This document shows, piece by piece, positions 9,788-18,633 of a stretch of 64,000 nucleotides of DNA. This DNA is from Acinetobacter lwoffii (GTDB lineage Bacteria > Pseudomonadota > Gammaproteobacteria > Pseudomonadales > Moraxellaceae). The stretch spans positions 1-64,000 of the forward strand of contig NZ_JALJVC010000004.1 in the NCBI RefSeq assembly GCF_022967985.1. Reading direction: 5' to 3'. How positions within the stretch are numbered: position 1 is the stretch's first letter; every line of letters starts with the position of its first letter. Both the position numbers and the translations under genes were made by a program. A model generated the notes under the pieces. The model searched no databases. It was not told where the DNA came from and saw nothing but the letters and a program-made list of their open reading frames with translations.

Positions 9788-10381
9788 ATGAATATCATTT
9801 ATTTGCATGGTTTTAAGAGTAATTCGAACTCGATCAAGGGGAAATTGCTGCAACATTACTGTGCAAAGTATCCTGAAATTCAGGTACATTTACCCGATTT
9901 AAACATGTCACCGAAGGCTGCCATTGCGTATGTTTCTGGCCTGATTGAATCGATGCATGATGTGGCGTTACTGGGCAGCAGTCTCGGCGGATTTTATGCG
10001 ACACATCTGGTCGCACAGCATGCTGTGCCTGCTGTACTGATCAATCCGGCAATGCGACCATGGCAACTGTTTCGTGAACTGTTTGACGAGCAACTGCCTT
10101 ATCAAGTCCATCCGAACTGGTGTCTGGATGAGGCAGATCTGTTACAACTGCAGCAATTGGCCCTGCCTGTTGCACAAGATGCAGACAAAATACTGGTTCT
10201 GCTGCAACAAGGCGATGAAGTTTTGGATTATCGTGAAGCACATCGTTATTATAGTGCTGCGCATCCCCCTGCAATGCTGATGACTGAAGCGCATGGCAGT
10301 CACGGGATGGATGATTTTGCGGAAAAAATTCCGTTCGTCTTACAGTTTTTATTGGACTGCATAAAAAAGGAAACCGAATAA
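9788..10381 (+). CDS. yqiA: YqiA-like esterase
   Basis: A compact 197-residue alpha/beta hydrolase of the YqiA/UPF0227 type. It begins IIYLHGFKSNSNSIKG, has the nucleophile elbow GSSLGGFYATHL (Ser about residue 64) and ends with the catalytic histidine in GSHGMDDF. E. coli YqiA is an esterase encoded just upstream of parE, and the same order is kept here. The parE start codon follows after a single base, so the two are co-transcribed and probably translationally coupled. Confidence 0.88.
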   Translation: MNIIYLHGFKSNSNSIKGKLLQHYCAKYPEIQVHLPDLNMSPKAAIAYVSGLIESMHDVALLGSSLGGFYATHLVAQHAVPAVLINPAMRPWQLFRELFDEQLPYQVHPNWCLDEADLLQLQQLALPVAQDADKILVLLQQGDEVLDYREAHRYYSAAHPPAMLMTEAHGSHGMDDFAEKIPFVLQFLLDCIKKETE

Positions 10382-10382
10382 C

Positions 10383-12263
10383 GTGTCTCAATATACGGCT
10401 CAATCTCTTGAAGTTTTATCTGGTTTGGATCCGGTCCGTCGTCGTCCGGGCATGTATACCGATACTTCTCGTCCCAACCATTTGGCACAGGAAGTGATTG
10501 ATAATGCTGTCGATGAGGCACTGGCAGGGCATGCCAACAAGATTACCGTCACGGTCTATAAAGATGGTTCTTTATCAGTCGAAGACAATGGCCGTGGTAT
10601 GCCGGTGGATATTCACCCTGAATATGGCCAGAGCGGTATTGAAATTATCATGACCAAACTGCATGCCGGCGGTAAGTTCAGCACCGATAATTACCAGTTT
10701 TCCGGTGGTTTGCATGGCGTCGGGATTTCAGTGGTCAATGCGCTTTCGACCCGTGTAGAGGTCGAAGTTCAGCGTCAGGGTAACCTGTACAGAATGGCCT
10801 TTGAAAATGGCGAACCGGTTGCACCGCTTGAAGTGCTGGCAGGTAAGGCACCGAAACGGGTATCAGGAACTACGGTACAATTCTGGCCTGAAGCCAAATA
10901 TTTTGATTCGCCTAAATTTGCCCTCAAAGCGTTAAAACATAATCTCAAAGCCAAAGCTGTTTTGGCGGCGGGTTTACAGATCAATTATGTTGATCAGATC
11001 AATGATGAAAAAATCACCTGGCAATTTGAAAATGGTCTAGTCGACTATTTAATGGATGAGTTGGAAGACCGTGAAATTATTCCGGCACCAGCTTTTGTCG
11101 CCACAGGTGACGCAGAGCGCGCCAGCGCAGAATTTGCGATTTGCTGGAATGTTGAAGGTGGTGAAAGCGTCCAGGAATCTTATGTCAACCTGATTCCAAC
11201 CGCACAAGGTGGAACCCATGTGAATGGTCTGCGTTCAGGTGTCACCGATGCGATGCGCGAGTTCTGTGAACTGCGTAATTTGCTGCCGCGGAATATGAAA
11301 CTCTCTGCCGAAGATGTCTGGGACGGCGTCAACTATATCCTGTCGCTGAAATTTCAGGAGCCGCAGTTCTCGGGTCAGACTAAAGAACGTCTGTCGAGCC
11401 GTGAAGCAGCAGGGATTGTGCAGAATATTGCCAAAGATGCCTTTGCATTATGGTTGAACCAGAATTCTGACATCGCCATGCAACTGGCAGAAATGGCCAT
11501 TTCCAAAGCCGGTCGCCGTCTCAAAGCAGCGAAAAAAGTAGAACGTAAGAAAATTGTCGCGGGTCCAACCTTGCCGGGGAAACTGTCGGACTGTGTAGGC
11601 CATGATCTGGATCAGTCAGAACTGTTTATTGTGGAAGGGGATTCTGCGGGTGGTTCGGCCAAGCAGGCGCGTGATAAGAACTTCCAGGCGATTATGCCAA
11701 TTCGTGGAAAAATCCTGAATACTTGGGAAGTCTCTTCTGACGAAGTTCTAGCATCGCAGGAAGTACACAATATTGCGATTGCCATTGGCGTTGATCCGGG
11801 TTCGGATGACTTGTCTGAACTGCGTTATGGCAAGGTCTGTATCCTGGCGGATGCCGACTCGGATGGTTTGCATATCGCGACTTTGCTGTGTGCCTTGTTT
11901 GTGAAGCATTTCCCGACTCTGGTAGAAGAGGGGCATTTGTATGTCGCAATGCCACCATTATTCCGTATTGATGACAACAAAGATGTGCACTACGCTTTGG
12001 ATGAAGATGAGCTGAATAGCATCCTGAAAAAATGCAAAACCAAGAATCCGCAAATTACCCGATTCAAGGGGCTGGGCGAGATGAATGCCAGCCAGTTACG
12101 TGAAACCACACTTGATCCAAACACGCGCCGTCTGGTGCAACTGGATCTGGATGATGCTCATCATACTGCAGGTTTATTGGATAAACTTTTGGCGAAAAAA
12201 CGTGCCAGTGACCGTAAAGACTGGTTAGAACAAAAAGGTAATCTGGCAGATTTGGTGGTTTAA
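10383..12263 (+). CDS. parE: DNA topoisomerase IV subunit B
   Basis: The ATPase subunit of topoisomerase IV, which decatenates replicated chromosomes together with ParC (not in this window). The 626-residue protein has the GHKL ATP-binding fold (EVIDNAVDEAL, DNGRGMPVD, GGLHGVGISVVNAL), the transducer domain, and a Toprim domain with EGDSAGGSAKQARD and LADADSDGLHI. It ends with the FKGLGEMN segment. The start is GTG at 10383, one base after the yqiA stop. ParE rather than GyrB is indicated by the short length and by the absence of the GyrB-specific insertion after the Toprim domain. Confidence 0.95.
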   Translation: MSQYTAQSLEVLSGLDPVRRRPGMYTDTSRPNHLAQEVIDNAVDEALAGHANKITVTVYKDGSLSVEDNGRGMPVDIHPEYGQSGIEIIMTKLHAGGKFSTDNYQFSGGLHGVGISVVNALSTRVEVEVQRQGNLYRMAFENGEPVAPLEVLAGKAPKRVSGTTVQFWPEAKYFDSPKFALKALKHNLKAKAVLAAGLQINYVDQINDEKITWQFENGLVDYLMDELEDREIIPAPAFVATGDAERASAEFAICWNVEGGESVQESYVNLIPTAQGGTHVNGLRSGVTDAMREFCELRNLLPRNMKLSAEDVWDGVNYILSLKFQEPQFSGQTKERLSSREAAGIVQNIAKDAFALWLNQNSDIAMQLAEMAISKAGRRLKAAKKVERKKIVAGPTLPGKLSDCVGHDLDQSELFIVEGDSAGGSAKQARDKNFQAIMPIRGKILNTWEVSSDEVLASQEVHNIAIAIGVDPGSDDLSELRYGKVCILADADSDGLHIATLLCALFVKHFPTLVEEGHLYVAMPPLFRIDDNKDVHYALDEDELNSILKKCKTKNPQITRFKGLGEMNASQLRETTLDPNTRRLVQLDLDDAHHTAGLLDKLLAKKRASDRKDWLEQKGNLADLVV

Positions 12264-12285
12264 ACTATCGAATTTAAGCAATAAA

Positions 12286-12312
12286 AAATCCCGCAAGCGC
12301 GGGATTTTTTTG
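12286..12312 (+). terminator. parE terminator
   Basis: TCCCGC/GCGGGA stem with a tetraloop followed by seven T residues, 25 bases after the parE stop codon. Confidence 0.88.
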
Positions 12313-12623
12313 TTTTAAAACAGTGCAAAAATTACTCAAGATGCTGCACTTTATTTGTACATCATCTTCTATCTCACTTCTGCTATGTTTTCATTGCTCT
12401 TTGCGCGACCTACTTAGAGTTAAGCTCGGATACAGCATTTAAATACAGGTTTAATTCTTTTTAGTATTACTAAATTCATGATTCATAATATAAATGATGA
12501 AATCTGTTAAATTAAAAATTTTTATTTTTTGAAGCCTTGGCACAGAAATTGAATCACTCCATCCAGATGTACAACAAGACAAGCATGAAAAATGCACCAT
12601 TATAAAGTTTGGAGAAAAATCTG
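12313..12623. other. Upstream region of the urt operon
   Basis: About 310 bp without a gene between the parE terminator and urtA. The first 180 bases are AT-rich and featureless to my eye. The last third contains the sigma-54-like promoter listed separately. No small ORF with a credible ribosome site is seen. Confidence 0.5.
12537..12553 (+). promoter_or_regulatory. Candidate sigma-54 promoter of urtABCDE
   Basis: TTGGCAC-N5-TTGAA matches the sigma-54 consensus TTGGCAC-N5-TTGCW at all but one core position. GG and the -12 dinucleotide are separated by the required 10 bases, but the invariant GC reads GA. The predicted start near 12563 leaves a leader of about 60 nt before the urtA ATG. Nitrogen-controlled sigma-54 expression would suit a urea importer. 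Seen in sequence; function inferred. Confidence 0.5.
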
Positions 12624-13904
12624 ATGTTCCAACGCAATTTATTTTCAAAAAGTATTTTAGCCGCAACCATGGCAGGGGCTGTTGCATTAACGGGGTGTTC
12701 AAAATCTGCTGAAAAAGCAGAAGCCCCGGGCGCAGAAAGCAAAGTCGCAGACAGCGGCGACACGATTAAAGTCGGGATCCTGCATTCATTGTCAGGCACG
12801 ATGGCAATTTCTGAGACCTCACTGAAAGATACGGCCTTAATGGCGATTAAGGAAATCAATGATAATGGTGGGGTACTGGGTAAAAAACTGGAACCTGTGG
12901 TGGTCGATCCAGCATCTGACTGGCCACTGTTTGCAGAGCAAGCACGTCAGCTGATTACCCAAGACAAAGTCGCGGTAATTTTCGGTGCATGGACGTCGGT
13001 GTCACGTAAATCTGTCTTACCAGTGGTTGAAGAGCTGAATGGCTTATTGTTCTATCCCGTACAGTACGAAGGCCAGGAACAATCCAAAAATATTTTTTAT
13101 ACCGGTGCTGCGCCTAACCAGCAAGCCATTCCAGCCGTGGAATACTTGATGAGTGAAGAGGGCGGTAAAGCGGAGCGTTTTGTTCTGCTCGGTACAGACT
13201 ATGTTTACCCACGTACCACCAACCAGATTTTACGTGCTTTTTTAAAGTCTAAAGGCGTGGCTGATGCGGACATCATGGAAGAGTACACGCCATTTGGTCA
13301 TAGCAACTATCAAACCATTGTCGGCAATGTGAAAAAATTCGCAGCTGGTAAAAAGACTGCGGTGATCTCGACCATCAATGGCGACTCGAATGTGCCGTTC
13401 TATCGTGAATTGGGTAATCAGGGCATTAAAGCCTCTGATATTCCCGTCATGGCGTTCTCGGTGGGTGAAGAAGAACTGCGTGGTATTGACACCAAGCCAT
13501 TGGTCGGTCATTTGGCGTCATGGAACTATTTCATGTCAGTGAAGAATCCGGTCAATACAGAATTTACCAACAAAATGAAGCAGTATGCAGTGGAATTCAA
13601 ACTGCCGAATGCAGACAAGCTCGTGACCAATGACCCAATGGAAGCAACTTATGTCGGGATTAACATGTGGAAGCAAGCCGTTGAAAAAGCAGGTTCTACA
13701 GAGGTCGATAAAGTCCGTGAAGCGATGGCAGGTCAGGAATTCAAAGCCCCATCCGGCTATACCTTAAAAATGGATGCGACGAATCACCACTTACACAAGC
13801 CAGTCATGATTGGTCAGATTCGTGGCGATGGACAGTTTGATGTGGTCTATAAAACGCCACAAGCCATCCAGGCACAGCCTTGGAGCCCGTACATTCCGAA
13901 ATAA
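12624..13904 (+). CDS. urtA: Urea ABC transporter, substrate-binding lipoprotein
   Basis: Periplasmic urea receptor of the UrtABCDE importer (hydrophobic amino acid transporter class). The 426-residue protein starts with a signal ending in a lipobox (GAVALTGC, Cys about residue 25), so it is a membrane-anchored receptor. UrtA-specific segments include IKVGILHSLSGTMAISE, FGAWTSVSRKSVLPVVE, LLFYPVQYEGQEQS and LGTDYVYPRTTN. The ATG at 12624 is preferred over the TTG at 12609 because GGAG sits nine bases before it and because it gives a proper signal peptide. First gene of the urt operon. Confidence 0.94.
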   Translation: MFQRNLFSKSILAATMAGAVALTGCSKSAEKAEAPGAESKVADSGDTIKVGILHSLSGTMAISETSLKDTALMAIKEINDNGGVLGKKLEPVVVDPASDWPLFAEQARQLITQDKVAVIFGAWTSVSRKSVLPVVEELNGLLFYPVQYEGQEQSKNIFYTGAAPNQQAIPAVEYLMSEEGGKAERFVLLGTDYVYPRTTNQILRAFLKSKGVADADIMEEYTPFGHSNYQTIVGNVKKFAAGKKTAVISTINGDSNVPFYRELGNQGIKASDIPVMAFSVGEEELRGIDTKPLVGHLASWNYFMSVKNPVNTEFTNKMKQYAVEFKLPNADKLVTNDPMEATYVGINMWKQAVEKAGSTEVDKVREAMAGQEFKAPSGYTLKMDATNHHLHKPVMIGQIRGDGQFDVVYKTPQAIQAQPWSPYIPK

Positions 13905-13998
13905 CAGCTATCTTTTGCCTGCCACAGCCGTGGCAGGTGTCCTCTGATTTTTTTCTTACTCTCCACGGAAAATTTCCAATGGAATAGGGGTGAATATA

Positions 13999-15630
13999 AT
14001 GAATATTCGCGTGAATATCGCCGCTATTTTTCTGGTATTTGTACAGGTTATTTGTGTGCAACTGGTATCAGCAGAACAATCCTCAAATAGCACTGCATTG
14101 ACTGCAGCAATACAACAAGATGCAATCCAGCAATTTGTGCAAGGTGATTTTGCCCAGCGCCGTGCTTTACTGAAGCAATGGCCGGGCAGTATCGAACAGC
14201 TAGATCAGCTTGCAGAATATGTTGAAAACGACCAGCTTTATAGCGATTCTCAAGGACAAACCTATATTTTAGAAGCCGATGATCAGTTGCTCAGTTATCC
14301 AAGTTTAGATGCTGTTGCAGATTGGCCAAGCGACCTTGCACAAGTCACTTTGGTGAATACCTTGCGTAAAGCATTGACCTTTGGTTTGGCACAAAGCAAG
14401 TTGAAGTCGGATGATGCCTCTGAGCGTTTAGAAGCGATTGATATTTATGAAAGCAATCTTGCGGAACTTGATATAGCACATATCAATGCGCTGTATTTAA
14501 AAGAACAAAACAATAAAGTCAAAGCCCGTTTGGCACAACTGAAAGCGCGTCTGGATTATGAAAACTCAGATGTGCTCGTCAAAATTCAAGCCGCAAAAAT
14601 TTTACAAGATTCTAATCGTCCTGATGTCTTGGCGATGATCGACAATGAGTTGTCACAGCCGAATATCCATTCTGAGCTGAAAGCGGCTTTGCTTGAAGCG
14701 AAAAACAGTATTAAAACCCGTATTCAAGCCAGTGAATGGACAGGACATTTATTTTCAGGTTTAAGTACCGCCAGTATTTTGTTGCTTGCTGCACTCGGTT
14801 TAGCCATTACTTATGGTTTGCTCGGTGTCATCAATATGGCGCATGGTGAGCTCATTATGATTGGCGCCTATACTACTTATGTGGTGCAAAGTCTGTTTAA
14901 AAGCTATTTGGGTAGCTATGTCGAGTGGTACTTAATCGCCGCTATTCCTGCGGCATTCTTGGTGAGTGGACTGATCGGTATGTTGATTGAACGTACCGTG
15001 ATTCGTCCATTATACGGTCGTCAACTTGAAACCTTGCTTGCAACCTTTGGGGTCAGCCTGATTCTGATGCAATTGGTACGCATGACTTTTGGTGCGCAAA
15101 ATGTCGAAGTTTCTAACATTTCCTGGCTGTCAGGCGGGATCTCGATTACTCCAAGCTTGATGCTGCCCTATAACCGTATTGCGATTATTGTCTTTACTAT
15201 TGCAGTGCTTTTGTTGTTGGTTTACCTACTGAATAAAACCCGTTTTGGCTTGTTTGTACGTGCGGTGACGCAAAACCGTCAAATGGCGCGAGCAGTCGGT
15301 ATTCGTTCAAGCCGTATCGACATGATGGCCTTTGGTTTAGGTTCAGGTCTTGCAGGACTAGCCGGATGTGCTTTGGCACAAGTCGGTAACGTCGGGCCGG
15401 ATTTAGGGCAAAACTATATTATTGATGCCTTCTTGGTTGTAGTAGTCGGTGGTGTAGGTCAGGTGTGGGGTGCAGTCCTTGCAGCGCTTGGTCTGGGTAT
15501 TAGCGGTACAGCCTTGGAAATTGGCATTGGTGCGGTACTGGCAAAAATTATTCTCTTGGTGCTTGTGATTTTGTTTATTCAGAAACGTCCACAAGGTTTG
15601 TTTGCCATCAAAGGCCGTTTTGTGGAGTAA
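13999..15630 (+). CDS. urtB: Urea ABC transporter permease UrtB
   Basis: First membrane permease of the urea importer, about 543 residues. It has a signal-like N-terminus and a long periplasmic region (about 25-240) typical of proteobacterial UrtB, followed by a LivH-type permease domain with about eight helices (ASILLLAALGLAITYGLLGVINMAHGELIMIGAY...). ATG at 13999 is chosen over GTG at 13990 because a GGGG ribosome site ends eight bases upstream. It is followed by urtC with a 4-base gap. Confidence 0.93.
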   Translation: MNIRVNIAAIFLVFVQVICVQLVSAEQSSNSTALTAAIQQDAIQQFVQGDFAQRRALLKQWPGSIEQLDQLAEYVENDQLYSDSQGQTYILEADDQLLSYPSLDAVADWPSDLAQVTLVNTLRKALTFGLAQSKLKSDDASERLEAIDIYESNLAELDIAHINALYLKEQNNKVKARLAQLKARLDYENSDVLVKIQAAKILQDSNRPDVLAMIDNELSQPNIHSELKAALLEAKNSIKTRIQASEWTGHLFSGLSTASILLLAALGLAITYGLLGVINMAHGELIMIGAYTTYVVQSLFKSYLGSYVEWYLIAAIPAAFLVSGLIGMLIERTVIRPLYGRQLETLLATFGVSLILMQLVRMTFGAQNVEVSNISWLSGGISITPSLMLPYNRIAIIVFTIAVLLLLVYLLNKTRFGLFVRAVTQNRQMARAVGIRSSRIDMMAFGLGSGLAGLAGCALAQVGNVGPDLGQNYIIDAFLVVVVGGVGQVWGAVLAALGLGISGTALEIGIGAVLAKIILLVLVILFIQKRPQGLFAIKGRFVE

Positions 15631-15634
15631 GCAC

Positions 15635-16708
15635 ATGAAGATCACACAATTATTATCCGACAAACCGCATAGTGGCATTGCGATTGCCGTGTGCTTTGCC
15701 ATTTTATTGGCATTGCCATGGTTACACCTGTTACCTGCCGATTCAACCCTGCATTTATCTGCGTATTGGGTCACCCTGATTGGCAAAATCATGTGCTTGG
15801 CCTTGGTCGCTTTGGCACTCGATTTGGTGTGGGGTTATGCCGGCATTTTAAGTTTGGGGCATGGTTTGTACTTTGCCCTTGGCGGTTATGCCTTTGGCAT
15901 GTACCTGATGCGCCAGTCTGCAGGGGATGGTATTCCTGACTTTATGCGCTTCCTGAGTTGGACGGAAGTGCCATGGTTTTGGGTGGGGACTGAATACTTC
16001 CTTTGGTCACTTGCCCTTGTGGTGTTAGTACCGGGCATCATTGCCTTTATTTTTGGTTTCTTTGCCTTCCGCTCGAAAATTAAAGGCGTGTATTTCTCGA
16101 TTATTACCCAAGCCATGACTTTTGCCGCTGCATTACTGTTCTTCCGTAATGAGACCGGCTTTGGTGGCAACAATGGCTTTACCGGTTTTAAAACTATTTT
16201 AGGTATGGATATTACTTCCGCATCGATGCGGGCAAGCCTGTGCTTTATCACGGCGTTGGTGTTGTTGCTGTGCTTTATCGGGTTACGTCATTTGATGAAT
16301 AAACCTTATGGCCGTGTGTTGGGGGCGATTCGTGACAGCGAAAATCGTCTGCAATATTTGGGCTATCGCACGCTTTGGTACAAGCTCTCTGCTTGGGTGC
16401 TTTCTGCGGTTATTGCAGGGATTGCAGGCGCGCTGTATGTGCCGCAAGCAGGCATTATTAATCCAAGTGAAATGAACCCGGTGAACTCGATTGAAATGGC
16501 AGTTTGGGTGGCAGCGGGTGGACGTGGCACACTGATTGGCCCACTAATTGGTGCAGGCATCATTAACGGGGTAAAAACCTATTTTACTTCGGCTTATCCT
16601 GAAGCATGGCTGTTGATTTTGGGTGCGTTATTTATTGTGGTGACCATCTTTCTGCCAAAAGGCATTATTGGTCTGTTTGACCGTTTTAAAAAGGAGCGTA
16701 GCGAATGA
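15635..16708 (+). CDS. urtC: Urea ABC transporter permease UrtC
   Basis: Second permease (LivM type) of the urea importer, about 357 residues, with around ten membrane helices. Family features are LDLVWGYAGILSLGHGLYFALGGYAFGMYLMR and the coupling-helix region RVLGAIRDSENRLQYLGY, which contacts the ATPases. The ATG at 15635, four bases after the urtB stop, is preferred; an upstream start at 15602 would overlap urtB and add a non-family N-terminus. Its stop overlaps the urtD start (ATGA). Confidence 0.94.
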   Translation: MKITQLLSDKPHSGIAIAVCFAILLALPWLHLLPADSTLHLSAYWVTLIGKIMCLALVALALDLVWGYAGILSLGHGLYFALGGYAFGMYLMRQSAGDGIPDFMRFLSWTEVPWFWVGTEYFLWSLALVVLVPGIIAFIFGFFAFRSKIKGVYFSIITQAMTFAAALLFFRNETGFGGNNGFTGFKTILGMDITSASMRASLCFITALVLLLCFIGLRHLMNKPYGRVLGAIRDSENRLQYLGYRTLWYKLSAWVLSAVIAGIAGALYVPQAGIINPSEMNPVNSIEMAVWVAAGGRGTLIGPLIGAGIINGVKTYFTSAYPEAWLLILGALFIVVTIFLPKGIIGLFDRFKKERSE

Positions 16709-17523
16709 GCGAGATCCTACAACCGCATGGTGGTCATGCTTCTGAAGGCTATGGTCGCCCAAAAGAACAAGGCGCGGACTTTACCCATGGCATTGCATTG
16801 TATCTGGAAAAAGTCAGTGTCTGGTTTGATGCCTTTCGTGCCCTAAATGATTTATCGCTGTATATCGAAGAAGGGGAATTACGCTGCATCATTGGACCGA
16901 ACGGGGCGGGGAAAACCACCCTCATGGATGTGATTACCGGTAAAACGCGACCAACCGAAGGCACAGCATTTTTTGGGCAAAACTACGATTTAGCCAAAAT
17001 GAGCACTGAACAAATTGCCGAAGCAGGCATTGGGCGTAAGTTCCAAAAACCGACCGTGTTTGAAAATTTCACCGTCATGGAAAATCTGTTACTTGCTGCA
17101 CCCAAAGACAAACGGGTGAAAAAGAGTTTCTTTAGCAAACTCGATCCCGATGCACAAAATGCTTTGGATGAATCATTGACGCAGATTCGTCTGCAAGAGT
17201 TCATTAATAAACCTGCTGGCTTGCTGTCACATGGTCAAAAGCAATGGTTAGAAATCGGCATGTTGCTGATGCAACGTCCAAAACTGATTTTGCTTGATGA
17301 ACCTGTAGCAGGCATGACCGATGCCGAAACCGAACGCACGGCGGAGCTGTGTTTAGAACTCAAGAAAAATCACACCCTCGTTGTGGTCGAGCATGACATG
17401 AGCTTCATTGACACCATTAGTGAAAAAGTCACGGTACTGGCGCAAGGGGCAATTTTGGCAGAAGGCACATTGGCAGAAGTACAAGCCAATGAAGATGTCA
17501 TTGAAAAGTATTTAGGGCGTTAA
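16705..17523 (+). CDS. urtD: Urea ABC transporter ATPase UrtD
   Basis: Cytoplasmic ATP-binding subunit (LivG type), 272 residues. Walker A is GPNGAGKTT, the signature is LSHGQKQW, Walker B is LILLDEPVAG, and the switch histidine is in VVVEHDM. The 4-base overlap with urtC shows translational coupling, and AAGGAG lies just upstream of the ATG. UrtD pairs with UrtE to power urea uptake. Confidence 0.95.
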   Translation: MSEILQPHGGHASEGYGRPKEQGADFTHGIALYLEKVSVWFDAFRALNDLSLYIEEGELRCIIGPNGAGKTTLMDVITGKTRPTEGTAFFGQNYDLAKMSTEQIAEAGIGRKFQKPTVFENFTVMENLLLAAPKDKRVKKSFFSKLDPDAQNALDESLTQIRLQEFINKPAGLLSHGQKQWLEIGMLLMQRPKLILLDEPVAGMTDAETERTAELCLELKKNHTLVVVEHDMSFIDTISEKVTVLAQGAILAEGTLAEVQANEDVIEKYLGR

Positions 17524-17533
17524 GGAGCTTGCG

Positions 17534-18232
17534 ATGTTAGAAGTCAAAGACGTCAATCAATTTTATGGTGGCAGTCATATTTTACGTGATGTGTCGTTGA
17601 CTGCACCTGTGGGTGAATGTTCGGTGGTGCTTGGACGCAATGGGGTGGGGAAAACCACGCTCCTTAAATGTCTGATGGGTATTTTACCGATTAAATCCGG
17701 ACAGATTTTGCTGGATGGTAAAGACATATCCAAGCTCGGTCCTGAACAGCGTGTACGTGAAGGTTTGGCTTATGTGCCACAAGGTCGAGATATTTTTTCA
17801 ACGCTGACGGTGGAGGAAAACATTCTCATTGGTATGGCGAAATTTAAAGGAGCAAAGACACGCAAAGTGCCTGAGCATTTGTATGAAATTTTCCCTGTCT
17901 TGGAGGAAATGAAGCACCGCCGTGGAGGAGATTTGTCCGGTGGGCAGCAGCAGCAGCTTGCCATTGCACGTGCACTTGCTTCTGAACCGCATGTGCTGAT
18001 TTTGGATGAACCGACTGAAGGCATTCAACCATCCATTATTAAAGACATTGGCCGGGTCATTCGTAAACTGGCGGATGGTGGTGAGATGGCGATTGTGCTG
18101 GTTGAGCAGTTTTATGACTTTGCTGAAGAACTTGCCGATGGTTATACCGTGATGGCACGTGGGCAGGTTGTGGCGCAAGGTGTGGGCAGTGAAATGCCGG
18201 AGAAGGGAATTCGGGAGTTGGTGGCGATTTAA
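17534..18232 (+). CDS. urtE: Urea ABC transporter ATPase UrtE
   Basis: Second ATPase (LivF type), 232 residues. Walker A GRNGVGKTT, signature LSGGQQQQLAIARAL, Walker B VLILDEPTEGIQPS. The phrases AYVPQGRDIFSTLTVEENI and MPEKGIRELVAI are typical of UrtE. It starts 10 bp after urtD with AAGGAG in between, and closes the operon. Urease, urea amidolyase and their regulators are not in the window, so the fate of imported urea must be encoded elsewhere. Confidence 0.94.
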   Translation: MLEVKDVNQFYGGSHILRDVSLTAPVGECSVVLGRNGVGKTTLLKCLMGILPIKSGQILLDGKDISKLGPEQRVREGLAYVPQGRDIFSTLTVEENILIGMAKFKGAKTRKVPEHLYEIFPVLEEMKHRRGGDLSGGQQQQLAIARALASEPHVLILDEPTEGIQPSIIKDIGRVIRKLADGGEMAIVLVEQFYDFAEELADGYTVMARGQVVAQGVGSEMPEKGIRELVAI

Positions 18233-18239
18233 TGCTTTT

Positions 18240-18535
18240 AGCTCCTTCTCTTATGGGAGAAGGCGGGGGATGAGGGCTTATCTTTATTTACCTCTCCCTA
18301 ACCCTCTCCTAGAAGGAGAGGGAAAAAGCCCCCCTGAGCAAGATATAAGCACTGCTTTATATCGAAGCGTAAGAAAGGGAGGTTTGGAGGGATTAGATTT
18401 TAAATCTCCTCTTACGAAGCAGAGCTTCTCATCTCTTAAAGAGAGAGGGGAATTTTCTTTTTGGAATAATGGAGGGATTAGATTTCTGTATTTTCATCCC
18501 AAAGGAAGTACATACCAAATTTTCCAGTTCTAAAT
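18240..18535. repeat. Repeat-rich intergenic spacer after urtE
   Basis: The stretch carries an inverted repeat of the CCCTCTCC...GGAGAGGG type at about 18292-18321, related CTCC/GGAG-rich segments at 18242-18265 and 18438-18450, and a 15-base direct repeat (GGAGGGATTAGATTT) near 18386 and 18469. Such CTCTCC/GGAGAG palindromes recur between genes in many genomes as small non-coding repeats. Short ORFs across it have no coding character. The outer boundary is uncertain. Confidence 0.55.
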
Positions 18536-18572
18536 TCACCGCCTATCGCTTTGCCCGTATCAGCCATATTTC

Positions 18573-18608
18573 CCCTATAATATTTTGAATATTATGTTTG
18601 TTATAGGG
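18573..18608. repeat. Nested inverted repeat
   Basis: Perfect 8-bp arms CCCTATAA/TTATAGGG enclose a second palindrome TAATATT-TTG-AATATTA. It lies just beyond the 3' end of the minus-strand secreted-protein gene and could end that transcript or be a protein-binding site. Confidence 0.5.
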
Positions 18609-18633
18609 TAATAAGATATCGCTGAATCAGCAA

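Noticed and set aside
18159..18533. 124-codon ORF overlapping the urtE end
   Set aside because: Runs through the intergenic palindromic repeats in a frame different from urtE; no start signal.
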